Part shown: piece by piece, positions 9,602 through 17,773 of the stretch
How the letters are laid out: each line of letters opens with the position of its first letter
Numbering within the stretch: position 1 is the stretch's first letter
DNA from: Acidobacteriaceae bacterium
GTDB lineage: Bacteria > Acidobacteriota > Terriglobia > Terriglobales > Acidobacteriaceae
Length of the DNA stretch: 44,983 nucleotides
Assembly: GCA_003151335.1 (NCBI GenBank)
Contig: PLXE01000052.1
Span: 1-44,983 of the forward strand
Direction: 5' to 3'
Notes under the pieces: generated by a model
Database searches by the model: none
Told to the model about the DNA's origin: nothing
Seen by the model: only the letters and a program-made list of their open reading frames with translations
Position numbers and translations under genes: made by a program

Positions 9602-10600
9602 TCAGCGGTCGATCGTCTTCATACTTGCTTCCGTATAGCGATCGCCGACAATTTCATTCTGTGGCACCGCCGCCTCCAACTCCGCCACCTCCTCCGGCGT
9701 CAACTTGATCGCCGCGGCGGCTGCATTCTCTTCCAGGTATTTCCTTCGCTTGGTTCCCGGAATCGGCACCACGTCCTCGCCCTTGGCGAGCACCCATGCC
9801 AGCGCCAACTGGCCAGGCTTTACCCCCGTGCGCTCCGCAATCGCTCTCACCCGCTGCACCAGCACTTGGTTCTTGTCGAAGTTCTCGCCCGCAAACCGCG
9901 GATACCGCTGCGCCCGGAAATCGCTGCTCTGCAGATCGCTGGGCTTGGTGATGGTACCGGTCAGGAAGCCACGCCCCAGCGGACTGTACGGCACGAATCC
10001 GATCCCCAACTCGCGAACCGTCGGCAGTATCGCTGCTTCCACGTGCCGCTCCCAGAGTGAGTACTCCGTCTGCAGGGCTGTAATGGGATGCACCTTGTGG
10101 GCCCGCCGGATGGTCTTCGGCGACGCTTCGGACAGTCCCAGATACTTCACCTTGCCGGCCTTCACCAGTTCCGCCATGGCGCCTACCGTGTCCTCAATCG
10201 GAGTCTGCGGATCCACGCGGTGCTGGTAGTACAAGTCGATGTGGTCCAGGCCCAGTCGCTTCAGCGATGCGTCGCAGGCCGCCTTCACGTATTCCGGCTT
10301 GCCACTGATCGCCCAGGATGACGGATCCTCTTTCTTGCGGATATTGGCAAACTTCGTCGCCAGGAAGACCTCATCGCGCCGCCCGCGGATCGTCCTGCCG
10401 ACCAACTCTTCGTTATCGCCAATCCCATACGCGTCTGCCGTATCCAGAAAGTTGATGCCCAAGTCCAACGCCCGCAATATCGTCGCGGACGATTCCTCAT
10501 CGTTCCGCTCGCCGTAGAACTCACTCATCCCCATGCAACCGAGTCCCATGCGGGAGACGATCGCGCCCTGTGAACCAAGCTTTACCTTTTCCATGCTCAT
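9602..10600 (-). CDS. Aldo/keto reductase
   Basis: This is a 332-residue NADPH-dependent aldo/keto reductase of the bacterial class that acts on small aldehydes and ketones; the substrate cannot be told from sequence. The catalytic tetrad is visible: Asp53 and Tyr58 in [10 protein letters not shown], Lys83 in VFLATKF, and His127 in LYYQHRVDP. The C-terminal cofactor region [16 protein letters not shown] is typical. It lies alone on the minus strand between murC and ftsQ, where murB and ddl are found in many dcw clusters, so it looks like an insertion. A second in-frame ATG at 10594 is an equally good start. Confidence 0.9.
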   Translation of the reverse strand: MSMEKVKLGSQGAIVSRMGLGCMGMSEFYGERNDEESSATILRALDLGINFLDTADAYGIGDNEELVGRTIRGRRDEVFLATKFANIRKKEDPSSWAISGKPEYVKAACDASLKRLGLDHIDLYYQHRVDPQTPIEDTVGAMAELVKAGKVKYLGLSEASPKTIRRAHKVHPITALQTEYSLWERHVEAAILPTVRELGIGFVPYSPLGRGFLTGTITKPSDLQSSDFRAQRYPRFAGENFDKNQVLVQRVRAIAERTGVKPGQLALAWVLAKGEDVVPIPGTKRRKYLEENAAAAAIKLTPEEVAELEAAVPQNEIVGDRYTEASMKTIDR

Positions 10601-10852
10601 GTCGATGTAGATGGTTGAATGCGCCGTCAGGTATCAAACATTCCCTGTAAACTTTGTTCAATTTCGGGCACCAGACGATAAAGCGCTTTGAAGATGCCTT
10701 GCTGAGAAGACGTGGAGAGGGGCTTTGAGTTTACTGTTGTGGTTCCAGTTCTCCGGCGTGGTCGTCTGAACTCAAAAGCCTCTCCTTAATCCGAGCGAAA
10801 ACAGTTATAGTGAGGCGAATGGCCGAAGTTCTGGGCGTTTCACCCGGTTTTC
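10601..10852. promoter_or_regulatory. Divergent intergenic region upstream of ftsQ
   Basis: This 252-base gap separates the diverging reductase and ftsQ genes. TATAGT at 10806-10811, one mismatch from the -10 consensus, is the best promoter candidate for ftsQ-ftsA; no good -35 box is seen. Upstream of it lies a long inverted repeat (listed separately). No strong ribosome binding site precedes the ftsQ ATG. Confidence 0.35.
10715..10784. repeat. Large imperfect inverted repeat upstream of ftsQ
   Basis: GAGAGGGGCTTTGAGTT (10715-10731) pairs with AACTCAAAAGCCTCTC (10769-10784), leaving a 37-base loop. The arms match except for a small internal offset. It could be a transcription barrier, an operator or the remains of a small mobile element. 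Its position in front of the ftsQ promoter candidate is what makes it notable. Confidence 0.6.
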
Positions 10853-11956
10853 ATGGCTCGGAAAAGTTCATCAGCAACCACGGAAGACGAACTCGAAGCG
10901 CGGGTCAGCGATGCCGCGGTGCGTTTGCGCGGCTTCGACGAATCGCCGCTCGACGCCCGCATGCTCGATCTCGATGACGAGGCCGAGTCGCCATTTTTGC
11001 GCGGACAAAAGCGCGTTCCGGTGCGCCGGGGAGCCCTGCCGCGCAAGGCCGCCAGCCGCATCAAGATCGCGCTCATCCTGATCCTGGTGCTGGGGAGCGT
11101 TGCTTTAATCTGGATCACGCTTCATCAATACGCCGCGCGATCGTGGCGCTTTCGCATCGATTCCAGCGACAACATCCAGGTCTCGGGCAACAGCAATGTC
11201 AGCCGCTCGCAGGTAATGGAGGTGATGGCGAGCGACCTCAATCGCAACGTGTTTTTCGTTCCGCTGGAGTTACGCAAGAACCAACTGGAGCAAATTCCCT
11301 GGGTGCAAACGGCTGCGGTGCAGCGACTGCTGCCCGACCGCCTGAACATTGTGGTCAAAGAGCGCACGCCGGTCGCATTTGTCGAAGTCAATTCACACAT
11401 TGAACTGATTGACGCCCACGGCGTAATTATGGACCTTCCCGCCGGCCAGCAGGCAAAATATTCCTTCCCGGTGGTGGTCGGAATGATGGACAGCGAGCCG
11501 GTCTCGACGCGCGCCGCGCGCATGAAGATCTACGTTCAGTTGATGAAGGAACTCGATGCTGGGGGCGCGCATTACTCGCGCGACCTCAGCGATGTCGATC
11601 TTTCCGATCCTGACGATGTGAAGGCGACCGTCACCGATCCGAACGGGGCGGTGCTGGTGCATCTGGGATCGTCGAACTTTCTGGAGCGTTTCAAAATCTA
11701 CGTGGCTCACGTGCAGGAGTGGAGAGCGCAGTTCCAAAAACTGGAATCGGTGGATTTGCGTTTTGATCACCAGGTCATCGTGAATCCAGATTCCGCAGGC
11801 GGTAACCCCAAGAGCGCTGCTGCGCCGGGCAGCGTGGAGAATGCGAAGAGCGCACCGGCGCCTGGTAGCTTAGAGAGTACGACGAACGCACCCGCGCCAC
11901 CCGCAACCGTCCAAAGCAAATCGGCGGTGAAGCACAAAACGAAGAAGCACTCGTAA
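10853..11956 (+). CDS. ftsQ: Cell division protein FtsQ
   Basis: FtsQ is a single-pass membrane protein that links early and late divisome proteins. The 367-residue protein has a cytoplasmic N-terminal part of about 69 residues, one membrane segment at about residues 70-90, and a POTRA domain at about 99-170 with IQVSGNSNVSRSQVME and LPDRLNIVVKERTPVAFVEV. The FtsQ domain follows. The last 50 or so residues are a low-complexity Ala/Pro/Ser tail with three imperfect repeats of the type SAxAPGSxE and a lysine/histidine-rich end, which is longer than in the common FtsQ. The stop is 2 bases before ftsA. Confidence 0.88.
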   Translation: MARKSSSATTEDELEARVSDAAVRLRGFDESPLDARMLDLDDEAESPFLRGQKRVPVRRGALPRKAASRIKIALILILVLGSVALIWITLHQYAARSWRFRIDSSDNIQVSGNSNVSRSQVMEVMASDLNRNVFFVPLELRKNQLEQIPWVQTAAVQRLLPDRLNIVVKERTPVAFVEVNSHIELIDAHGVIMDLPAGQQAKYSFPVVVGMMDSEPVSTRAARMKIYVQLMKELDAGGAHYSRDLSDVDLSDPDDVKATVTDPNGAVLVHLGSSNFLERFKIYVAHVQEWRAQFQKLESVDLRFDHQVIVNPDSAGGNPKSAAAPGSVENAKSAPAPGSLESTTNAPAPPATVQSKSAVKHKTKKHS

Positions 11957-11958
11957 CC

Positions 11959-13179
11959 ATGGGAAGTCAAACAGAAAACCTGCTCACGGTGATTGACGTC
12001 GGTAGCGCCAAGACGTGCGTGATCGTCGCCGAAGTGAATGACTATGCCTTGCGTTATCGCGGCCACGGCATCGCCGATTCGCGCGGCATGCGAAAGGGCG
12101 TGATCGCCGATCTCGACAAGGCGGTCGACTCCATCCGGAAGGCGGTCGAAGACGCCGAGAACGTGGCGCAAGCTCCGGTGGAGCACGCCGTGGTGGGAGT
12201 GGCCGGTTCGCACATCCGCGGCGTGAACAGTCACGGCGGCATCGTGCTGGGACCGCGTTCGCGCGAGATCACCCGCGAAGATGTGCGCCAGGCGGTGGAG
12301 AAGGCGCGCTCGATCGCCATGCCCGATGACCGCGAGGCGCTGCACCTGCTGCCGCAGGAATTCATCGTGGATGGGCAGGGCGGTGTTCACGATCCCGCCG
12401 GGCTGATGGGCAGAAAGCTGGAAGTGCGCGTTCATGTGGTGACCGCGGGAACCACGGCCACCCAGAATGTGGTCTCAGCCATGAACCGCGCCGGTATCCA
12501 CGTCAACGACACCGTCTTTGAAGCACTGGCTTGCGCCGACTCGGTCTTGCAAACCGATGAGCGCGAACTCGGCGTTTGCCTGGTTGACATTGGCGCGGGT
12601 TCGACCAGTCTCATCGTGTACTACGAAGGCGTGGTGATCCACAGCGGCGCCATTCCCATCGGCGGCGATCATTTCACCAACGATGTGGGAGTGGGCTTCC
12701 GCACCCCGATTCCCGACGCCGAGAACATCAAGAAAATGTTCGGCTGCGCCATCGTCACGCGCATTCCCGAGGGCAATGAAATCGAAGTGCCGTCGGTGGG
12801 CGACCGCCCCTCGCGCCTCATGCAGCAGCGCATGTTGGGAGAAATTCTGGAGCCGCGGGCGCGCGAGCTGATGGAATTGCTGCGCGATCACCTGCGCCAG
12901 GCGGGAGTTTACGATTTGCTGGGCGCGGGACTGGTGTTTACCGGCGGCGGCTCGCGGCTCAATGCGCTGCTGGAGGTCGCGGATGGAATTCTGCGCCGGC
13001 CGGTGCGACTGGGTTATCCGGTGCCCATCGCCAAGCTGCCTTCGAATCTGTTGGAGCCGGAGTTTGCCACGGCCATTGGGATGGTGCTCTACGGACATCG
13101 TGCGCGGCAGGCGCGCATGAACATTGATCGCGGACTGGGAGCAAAACTCAAAGCATTGTTCGCCCGGCAGAACGGCTGA
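11959..13179 (+). CDS. ftsA: Cell division protein FtsA
   Basis: FtsA is an actin-like ATPase that tethers FtsZ filaments to the membrane. The 406-residue protein begins with the phosphate-1 motif VIDVGSAKTCVIVAEV, has the second phosphate motif CLVDIGAGSTSLIVY and the adenosine motif VFTGGGSRLNAL. The C-terminal stretch RGLGAKLKALFARQNG is a plausible amphipathic membrane-binding helix. The ATG follows the ftsQ stop after 2 bases. ftsZ follows only after a gap of about 440 bases filled with a broken gene and repeats. Confidence 0.94.
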   Translation: MGSQTENLLTVIDVGSAKTCVIVAEVNDYALRYRGHGIADSRGMRKGVIADLDKAVDSIRKAVEDAENVAQAPVEHAVVGVAGSHIRGVNSHGGIVLGPRSREITREDVRQAVEKARSIAMPDDREALHLLPQEFIVDGQGGVHDPAGLMGRKLEVRVHVVTAGTTATQNVVSAMNRAGIHVNDTVFEALACADSVLQTDERELGVCLVDIGAGSTSLIVYYEGVVIHSGAIPIGGDHFTNDVGVGFRTPIPDAENIKKMFGCAIVTRIPEGNEIEVPSVGDRPSRLMQQRMLGEILEPRARELMELLRDHLRQAGVYDLLGAGLVFTGGGSRLNALLEVADGILRRPVRLGYPVPIAKLPSNLLEPEFATAIGMVLYGHRARQARMNIDRGLGAKLKALFARQNG

Positions 13180-13259
13180 AGATCTGGCAAGGCCGGAAAC
13201 GGCAGCGCGAAATTCGGATTTAGCACGCGCGAAATCGGTTGAATGATGGAGGTCTGGCA

Positions 13260-13403
13260 ATGGCGCGTATATCCGAGAAGCACAAGAAGTGGTTGAAGGA
13301 GCCGAAGTACCGGAAGGCATACGAGGCCCTGGAGGAGGAATTCGTCCTGGCATCTGCCGTGATCGATGCGCGAAAAGGGCGTAAGAGCGCATGTGAGAAC
13401 TGA
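13260..13403 (+). pseudogene. Truncated HigA-type (XRE) antitoxin remnant
   Basis: A 47-codon frame starts at an ATG 7 bases after a good GGAGG ribosome site (13248-13252). The visible part, WLKEPKYRKAYEALEEEF followed by VLASAVIDARKG, matches the conserved N-terminal leader of HigA-like antitoxins, which continue into a helix-turn-helix of the type AGLTQEELA. Here the frame breaks off exactly where the helix-turn-helix should start and runs into repeat DNA. No toxin gene is next to it. I read it as a decayed antitoxin. Identification is by recalled family pattern, so it is moderately sure. Confidence 0.55.
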
Positions 13404-13618
13404 GTTTGGGTTGGTACAGTGGGATGAATTGCGCAAAATGCAAGCCCCGCAGGGGCGAAATAATACTAGCCCAGGGCGTACCGGGGTCCCCAACGCGCGC
13501 CGCTTTTGCACGTGTTGGGGTGGTTGAGCCCTGGGTAGGAACGAAGACATTATCTGAGCCGGCTTCAGCCGGCGGCACAAACAATCGCGAATTGCCAGTC
13601 GCGATATTGGAGTAAAAG
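13404..13618. repeat. Palindromic repeats between ftsA and ftsZ
   Basis: No gene is seen. A small GCCCCGCAGGGGC palindrome lies at about 13442-13454. An outer pair, CCCAGGGC near 13464 and GCCCTGGG near 13528, encloses an inner pair, CCCCAACGCG and CGTGTTGGGG. The piece GCCGGCTTCAGCCGGC at about 13558-13573 resembles the repeats at 49 and 30505. Such nested palindromes are the REP type. They push ftsZ away from ftsA. The ftsZ ribosome site GGAG lies at 13609-13612. Confidence 0.55.
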
Positions 13619-15031
13619 ATGATCGAAGATTTCAACGACAAAAGCCAGCCCGAAAACGACATTCGCATTCACTTCAACGAAGAGCTGCTGAACGCCGCGA
13701 AGATCAAGGTGATTGGCGTCGGCGGCGGTGGCGGCAACGCCGTCAATCGCATGATCGAGTCGCACCTGGAAGGCGTGGAATTCGTGGTGGCCAACACCGA
13801 TCTGCAGGCGCTCAAGCTGTCGAATGCGCCGGTGAAGATCCAGCTTGGGGTCAAGCTGACCAACGGCCTGGGCGCAGGCGCCAATCCCGACGTTGGCCGC
13901 AAGGCTGCGCTGGAAGATGCCGACAAAATCATCGAAGCGCTGGAAGGCGCCGACATGGTGTTCGTCACCACCGGTCTTGGCGGCGGCACCGGCACCGGTG
14001 CGGCGCCGATCATCGCGTCGCTGGCCAGCGAAATGGGCGCGCTCACGGTCGCGGTTGTCACCAAGCCATTCGCCTTCGAAGGCAAGCGCCGCCAGAACCA
14101 GGCGGAGCGCGGCTTGCAGGAGCTGATCGATTCGGTTGACACCACTGTCGTCATCCCGAACGAAAAGTTGCTGGCGGTGGCCAAAGACGCAGGTTTCTTC
14201 GAATCGTTCCGCGTCGCCGACGACATCCTGCGCCAGGCGGTGCAGGGCATCTCCGACATCATCACCATTCCCGGCATCATCAACCGCGACTTCGCCGACG
14301 TAAAGACCATCATGGCGGGCATGGGCTATGCCGTGATGGGCACGGCCACCGCGAGGGGCGAAGGCCGCGCCACGCTGGCGGCGCAGGCCGCGATTGCGTC
14401 TCCTCTGCTGGAGGCCGGAGCCATCGATGGCGCGCGCGGCATCCTCATCAACATCACCGGCTCCAGTTCGCTGCGGCTGGCGGAGGTGAACGAAGCCTCC
14501 ACCATCATCCAGAGCGCCGCGCATGAAGACGCCAACATCATTTTCGGCGCCGTGCTCGACGAGAAGATGAAGGACGAAGTCAAGATCACGGTGATTGCCA
14601 CCGGCTTCCGGGAAGTTTCCCGCCGGCGCGAGGCGTCGAACCCAGTGGCTGACGTGGTGCACCAGGCGCGCGCCACCGCAGCCAGCGTGCACGCGACCTA
14701 CGAAGTGCCGAGTATGCGCGAGCCCCAGCCGGCGCCCGAAAAGGCTGTGCCTACCCGCTTCGAAGCGGTCAAGCCGGCAGAACCTGAATCGCCGCGGGCG
14801 GCGGAGCGGCCGCGGGCCGTGCCATACATTCCCGACAATCTCGACGATATTGATTCCGAGATCGTGCGCCACGCCGAGCCGATGGACGAGGCGCAAATGC
14901 AGGCACGGGCCGCCGCTGCCGGTCGAGAGGAGCCGCCCACGATTGACACCGTGAGCAGCAGCGTCAACATCACCTATGACTCGGATGACCTGGAGATTCC
15001 GGCCTTCCTGCGCAAGCGTACGGAAAGCTGA
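13619..15031 (+). CDS. ftsZ: Cell division protein FtsZ
   Basis: FtsZ is the tubulin-like GTPase that forms the division ring. The 470-residue protein has [17 protein letters not shown] near the start, the GTP signature [10 protein letters not shown], and the T7-loop region with [12 protein letters not shown] long variable linker follows from about residue 320, rich in Pro, Ala and Glu. The conserved C-terminal peptide [10 protein letters not shown], which binds FtsA and other partners, closes the protein. Length exceeds the common 380-400 residues because of the linker. GGAG ends 6 bases before the ATG. Confidence 0.96.
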   Translation: MIEDFNDKSQPENDIRIHFNEELLNAAKIKVIGVGGGGGNAVNRMIESHLEGVEFVVANTDLQALKLSNAPVKIQLGVKLTNGLGAGANPDVGRKAALEDADKIIEALEGADMVFVTTGLGGGTGTGAAPIIASLASEMGALTVAVVTKPFAFEGKRRQNQAERGLQELIDSVDTTVVIPNEKLLAVAKDAGFFESFRVADDILRQAVQGISDIITIPGIINRDFADVKTIMAGMGYAVMGTATARGEGRATLAAQAAIASPLLEAGAIDGARGILINITGSSSLRLAEVNEASTIIQSAAHEDANIIFGAVLDEKMKDEVKITVIATGFREVSRRREASNPVADVVHQARATAASVHATYEVPSMREPQPAPEKAVPTRFEAVKPAEPESPRAAERPRAVPYIPDNLDDIDSEIVRHAEPMDEAQMQARAAAAGREEPPTIDTVSSSVNITYDSDDLEIPAFLRKRTES

Positions 15032-15032
15032 A

Positions 15033-15200
15033 GCCAGTAGCCAGTAGCCAGTAGTCAGTTGTCAGAAGAAGATTGGCTGCCTTTAGCTGAAACTGAGACC
15101 ACTGCCCAAGAAACACGAACTACCGAATTCGCAGCCGGCGGTGATGGTCGGCAGAGACCGGCCTGCAACTGGCAACTGGCTACTGACAACCGACAACTGA
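15033..15200. repeat. Heptamer repeats flanking the space after ftsZ
   Basis: From 15033 the 7-base unit GCCAGTA is repeated three times and is followed by GTCAGTT-type units. From about 15163 to 15200 complementary units (CAACTGG, CTACTGA, CAACTGA) run in the opposite sense, so the two blocks could pair around about 100 bases. The same heptamer family is found at 15906-15936, 30350-30440, 30600-30645 and 30725-30750. Confidence 0.7.
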
Positions 15201-15219
15201 TTATAACTAATGTTATAAT
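15190..15219 (+). promoter_or_regulatory. Promoter with overlapping operator of the AbrB-Doc pair
   Basis: CCGACA (15190-15195), 18 bases, then TATAAT (15214-15219) form a promoter 6 bases before the antitoxin ATG, so the message is probably leaderless. ATTATAAC (15200-15207) and GTTATAAT (15212-15219) form a perfect 8-bp inverted repeat with a 4-base spacer that covers the -10 box. Autoregulation by a dimeric antitoxin is the obvious inference. Confidence 0.6.
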
Positions 15220-15225
15220 CTCTCC

Positions 15226-15447
15226 ATGCACACCAAACTCCGCAAGATCGGCAACGGATACGGAGTCCTGTTGCCCAAGCAGGTCATCGAACGCCTTCGC
15301 CTGACCGAAGGCAGCGTATTGAGCCTCGCCGAGACGAACGCCGGGATCGAACTGTCGCCTTTTGACGCCAATTTCTCCGAGCAGGTTGAAGCCTTCCGCC
15401 GGACCGAGTCGCGGCACCGCAACAGCTATCGAGAACTGGCGAAGTGA
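15226..15447 (+). CDS. AbrB/MazE-family antitoxin
   Basis: This 73-residue protein has a swapped-hairpin AbrB/SpoVT-type DNA-binding domain in its first 45 residues, seen as KIGNGYGVLLPKQVIERL and EGSVLSLAE. The C-terminal 25 residues (SEQVEAFRRTESRHRNSYRE) would wrap and neutralise the toxin. It lies directly upstream of a Doc-type toxin and overlaps its start by 4 bases, the standard antitoxin-first layout. The inverted repeat over its own promoter suggests it represses the pair. Cytoplasmic. Confidence 0.88.
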   Translation: MHTKLRKIGNGYGVLLPKQVIERLRLTEGSVLSLAETNAGIELSPFDANFSEQVEAFRRTESRHRNSYRELAK

Positions 15448-15836
15448 AGCGCCTGCGATGGCTCACCGCGAAAGCCGTGCAGGCCATCCACGAGGAACTG
15501 ATTGCGCGTTATGGCGGAGTGTCTGGCCTGCGCGCTGGCGGACTGCTTGCGTCCGCCGTAGCCAGACCTCAGAACCTGGCGGCCTATGGACGGAACACGT
15601 CGGTGGCCAGTCTGGCGGCCGCCTATGCCTGGGGGTTGCTGCGGAACCATCCATTCGTCGATGGAAACAAGCGCACCGCACTGGCGGCGATGGTGGTTTT
15701 TCTTGAGCTAAACGGCTGCGAACTCAGTTGCAGCGAAGCCGAAGAGACGGCGATGGTTCTGCGCGCCGCTGCCGGCGAGATCACGGAACATGCGTGGATC
15801 GAGTGGGTGCGACGCAGCACGCAGAAGAAGGGCTGA
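15444..15836 (+). CDS. doc: Doc-family (death on curing) toxin
   Basis: Doc toxins have a small Fic fold and inactivate elongation factor Tu by phosphorylation. The 130-residue protein carries the active-site motif HPFVDGNKR at residues 69-77, with the Fic histidine and the Asp/Asn/Lys/Arg of the Doc type. It starts with GTG inside the antitoxin stop codon (overlap of 4 bases), so the two are co-translated. The antitoxin is AbrB-like rather than Phd-like, a pairing known from other bacteria. The motif is intact, so the toxin should be active unless neutralised. Confidence 0.9.
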   Translation: MKRLRWLTAKAVQAIHEELIARYGGVSGLRAGGLLASAVARPQNLAAYGRNTSVASLAAAYAWGLLRNHPFVDGNKRTALAAMVVFLELNGCELSCSEAEETAMVLRAAAGEITEHAWIEWVRRSTQKKG

Positions 15837-16004
15837 GGAAAGTTACGCGATGCCGGGTGTGCCCCATCCTTCTCGCGAGCCTCTAGCGGGAGGGTGGGAA
15901 CACCACTGACAACTGGCAACTGGCTACTGGCAACTGTATTATGAGCAGGTGGCAATGAGAATCCTGCCGGCTTCCGCCCCGGAGCACGCCCCGTATTGAC
16001 CCCT
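15837..16004. repeat. Intergenic palindrome and heptamer block
   Basis: Bases 15857-15903 hold an inverted repeat in which CCCATCCTTCTCGC faces GCGGGAGGGTGGG. Bases 15906-15936 are heptamer units of the type CAACTGG. No gene is seen. Confidence 0.55.
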
Positions 16005-17375
16005 ATGCCCAGCAAACTTGGCAAGACACTTTGGTTGTTCCTCTTCTGCTCTCTTACATTCTGCCGGGCGCTGGCGCAGACTCCGCAGTTCGTTTCGTTT
16101 TCATCCGCGCAGCCTGTACTTGAGGCCATGCGCAGCTCGTTGCCGCCCGAGCTGAAAGCGTCACTCACGGCCGCCGCCTGGGACAAGTGGGTCCGCACCG
16201 AGGACAAGGAAATTCGCAGCCGCATCGACGAGGGCGAGGAAAACACGCTCACCAATTTGTTGCGCATGGGCGTCACCTTTACCAAGGAACCGCCCATCAC
16301 CTACGAAGGTCTGGGCGAGTATGGACGCAGCACTGCCATCAATTCCATCGCCGACAGGCGGGCCAACGATCTGGTGCGGGCGCTGGCCGCTCCGCATCCC
16401 AGCGAAGGCATGCTGGAAATGCGGGCCCTGCTGGAGCGCAAAGGCTTCAGCCTGAAAACTCCCGAGGCGCAGAAGAAAGTCAAAGCCTACCTGCTGGCCA
16501 ACCTGGCGCGCTGGCGCGACGATGTGGCCCGCGCCCGGGCGCAAGCCAAGACCAACCCCTACCAGGCCTTCAAGGACCGCGGCATCTCGACCGACAGCAA
16601 CCTCTATCCCGACTACACGATTGAGCTGCACCTCAAGCACATGATGGACCAGGGACTGCTCAAGCCGGGCAGCGTGCATCGCATCGCAATCGTTGGTCCC
16701 GGCCTTGATTTTGTGAACAAGAAATCGGGCTCCGACTTTTATCCTCCACAAAGCACCCAGCCCTTCGCGGTGATCGACTCGCTGGCCCGGCTGGGCCTCG
16801 CCGACCCCGCTACCATCGAGGTCATCACCTTCGACATCAGCCCGCGGGTGAACCGGCACCTGGAACGCGCGCGCAAGGACGCCACTGCCGGCAAGCCCTA
16901 CACCATCCAGTTGTTGTCCAGCCCCTCGGACCAATGGAGCCAGGAGTATCACAATGGTTTCATCGAATATTGGCAGAAGCTGGGAGCCAGGGTTGGCAAG
17001 CCGGGCACGCGAATTCCCGTTCCGGAGGCGGCGGGAAACATTTGGAATCGCGCCGTCAGCGTTCGGCCCGCGGTCGTGCTCAAGGTGTTTCCCGTGGACA
17101 TGAATGTCGTCTTCCAGACTCTGGCGCTGCCGCCGGATAAGCACTTTGATCTGGTGATCGGCACCAACATATTCGTCTACTACGGCGGACTGGAACAGTC
17201 GCTGGCGCGCGCCAACCTCGCGACCATGATCAAGGCCGGCGGTTTTCTGCTTACTAACGAAGCTTTGCCGGGCGCCGCTCCGACCAAGCTGGCGGACTCG
17301 CTCAAAACCTCGGTGCCGATTGCAAAGTCCCCCGCGATCACCGACTACATGTACGGCTACGTGCGCCAGAAGTGA
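16005..17375 (+). CDS. Exported protein with methyltransferase-like C-terminal domain
   Basis: A 456-residue protein that I cannot name. Residues 1-24 form a signal peptide: basic start (PSKLGK), hydrophobic core (LWLFLFCSLTFC), and ALA before the likely cut. The C-terminal half resembles a class I SAM methyltransferase of the CheR type: IAIVGPGLDF could be the cofactor loop, ITFDISPRVNRHLERA the second strand with its acidic residue, and DLVIGTNIFVYYGGLEQSL followed by MIKAGGFLLTNEAL the later strands. SAM is not expected outside the cytoplasm, so the domain may be catalytically dead or use another ligand. A TTG at 15996 would add three residues. Function unknown. Confidence 0.7.
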   Translation: MPSKLGKTLWLFLFCSLTFCRALAQTPQFVSFSSAQPVLEAMRSSLPPELKASLTAAAWDKWVRTEDKEIRSRIDEGEENTLTNLLRMGVTFTKEPPITYEGLGEYGRSTAINSIADRRANDLVRALAAPHPSEGMLEMRALLERKGFSLKTPEAQKKVKAYLLANLARWRDDVARARAQAKTNPYQAFKDRGISTDSNLYPDYTIELHLKHMMDQGLLKPGSVHRIAIVGPGLDFVNKKSGSDFYPPQSTQPFAVIDSLARLGLADPATIEVITFDISPRVNRHLERARKDATAGKPYTIQLLSSPSDQWSQEYHNGFIEYWQKLGARVGKPGTRIPVPEAAGNIWNRAVSVRPAVVLKVFPVDMNVVFQTLALPPDKHFDLVIGTNIFVYYGGLEQSLARANLATMIKAGGFLLTNEALPGAAPTKLADSLKTSVPIAKSPAITDYMYGYVRQK

Positions 17376-17456
17376 GGGGCTTCGCGAGGGTGCCCGACCC
17401 AAGCTGGTTTTGTGTCCTTACTTACTAAAAAGTTCGCTGTGCGAGCCCATGCGGAC

Positions 17457-17550
17457 AAACCGGCGGGTGGCCCGGCCAAAGCTCTGGTTGACGAGGTCTG
17501 TTCAAACATGGGGTGCCCCGTTCTAGCCTGATTTTGGCTAGGGCGGGGCA
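17457..17550 (+). repeat. RAYT-tail element, type B, with terminal hairpin
   Basis: The bases encode the end of a REP-associated transposase of a second lineage (VARPKLWLTRSVQTWGAPF then stop). The stop codon lies in a hairpin: GCCCCGTTCTAGCC (17515-17528), a 7-base loop, and GGCTAGGGCGGGGC (17536-17549). About 90 bases are nearly identical to the copy at 19676-19766, with two differences seen. Confidence 0.75.
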
Positions 17551-17570
17551 GTTAAGGGTTGCGGGAGCAC

Positions 17571-17694
17571 GGAGTGCTGGAGATCGAATCGCAGTGGACG
17601 GCCAGAGATCGTGAGTGGAAAATGTTCGGTGGGCCGGCCCGGATCTTCCGCTGCCCGGGTTAGCGTCCAAAACACGGACGCGAACCTGGGGCAC
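17571..17694 (+). repeat. RAYT-tail element, type A, with 42-bp palindrome
   Basis: Bases 17571-17660 encode the last 30 codons of a RAYT protein in an open frame (EIESQWTARDREWKMF, then PARIFRCPG and stop), close to the end of the intact gene at 30794. The stop codon falls in the palindrome GCCCGGGTTAGCGTCC (17653-17668) and GGACGCGAACCTGGGGCAC (17676-17694). No other part of a transposase is present. Confidence 0.8.
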
Positions 17695-17761
17695 AAGCGC
17701 CAGGCCATGCTACCGTTACCTTGCACGTCATGCTTCTATTCTCACCTGTGGAGGCCGCCGG

Positions 17762-17767
17762 TATAAT
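17762..17767 (+). promoter_or_regulatory. -10 box, leaderless start geometry
   Basis: TATAAT stands exactly 6 bases before the ATG at 17774. TTCTCA at 17739-17744 with a 17-base spacer is a weak -35 candidate. No ribosome binding site is present. The same geometry is seen at 15214, 25652 and 28619. Confidence 0.55.
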
Positions 17768-17773
17768 GCGGGC

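Larger units (their letters stand above)
17376..17773. repeat. Repeat-filled gap with two RAYT-tail elements
   Basis: This stretch has no intact gene. It holds two elements described separately (17457-17550 and 17571-17694), then the promoter for the membrane protein gene. The start GGGTGCCCGACCCAAGCTGG near 17390 is another short repeat fragment. Confidence 0.6.

Noticed and set aside
15032-15225. Possible small RNA between ftsZ and the AbrB gene
   Set aside because: The potential stem is made only of heptamer repeats; no promoter or terminator for an RNA was found there.
17615-17773. N-terminal extension of the membrane protein at 17774
   Set aside because: The extension is a translation of the RAYT tail and palindrome, and the promoter lies inside it.
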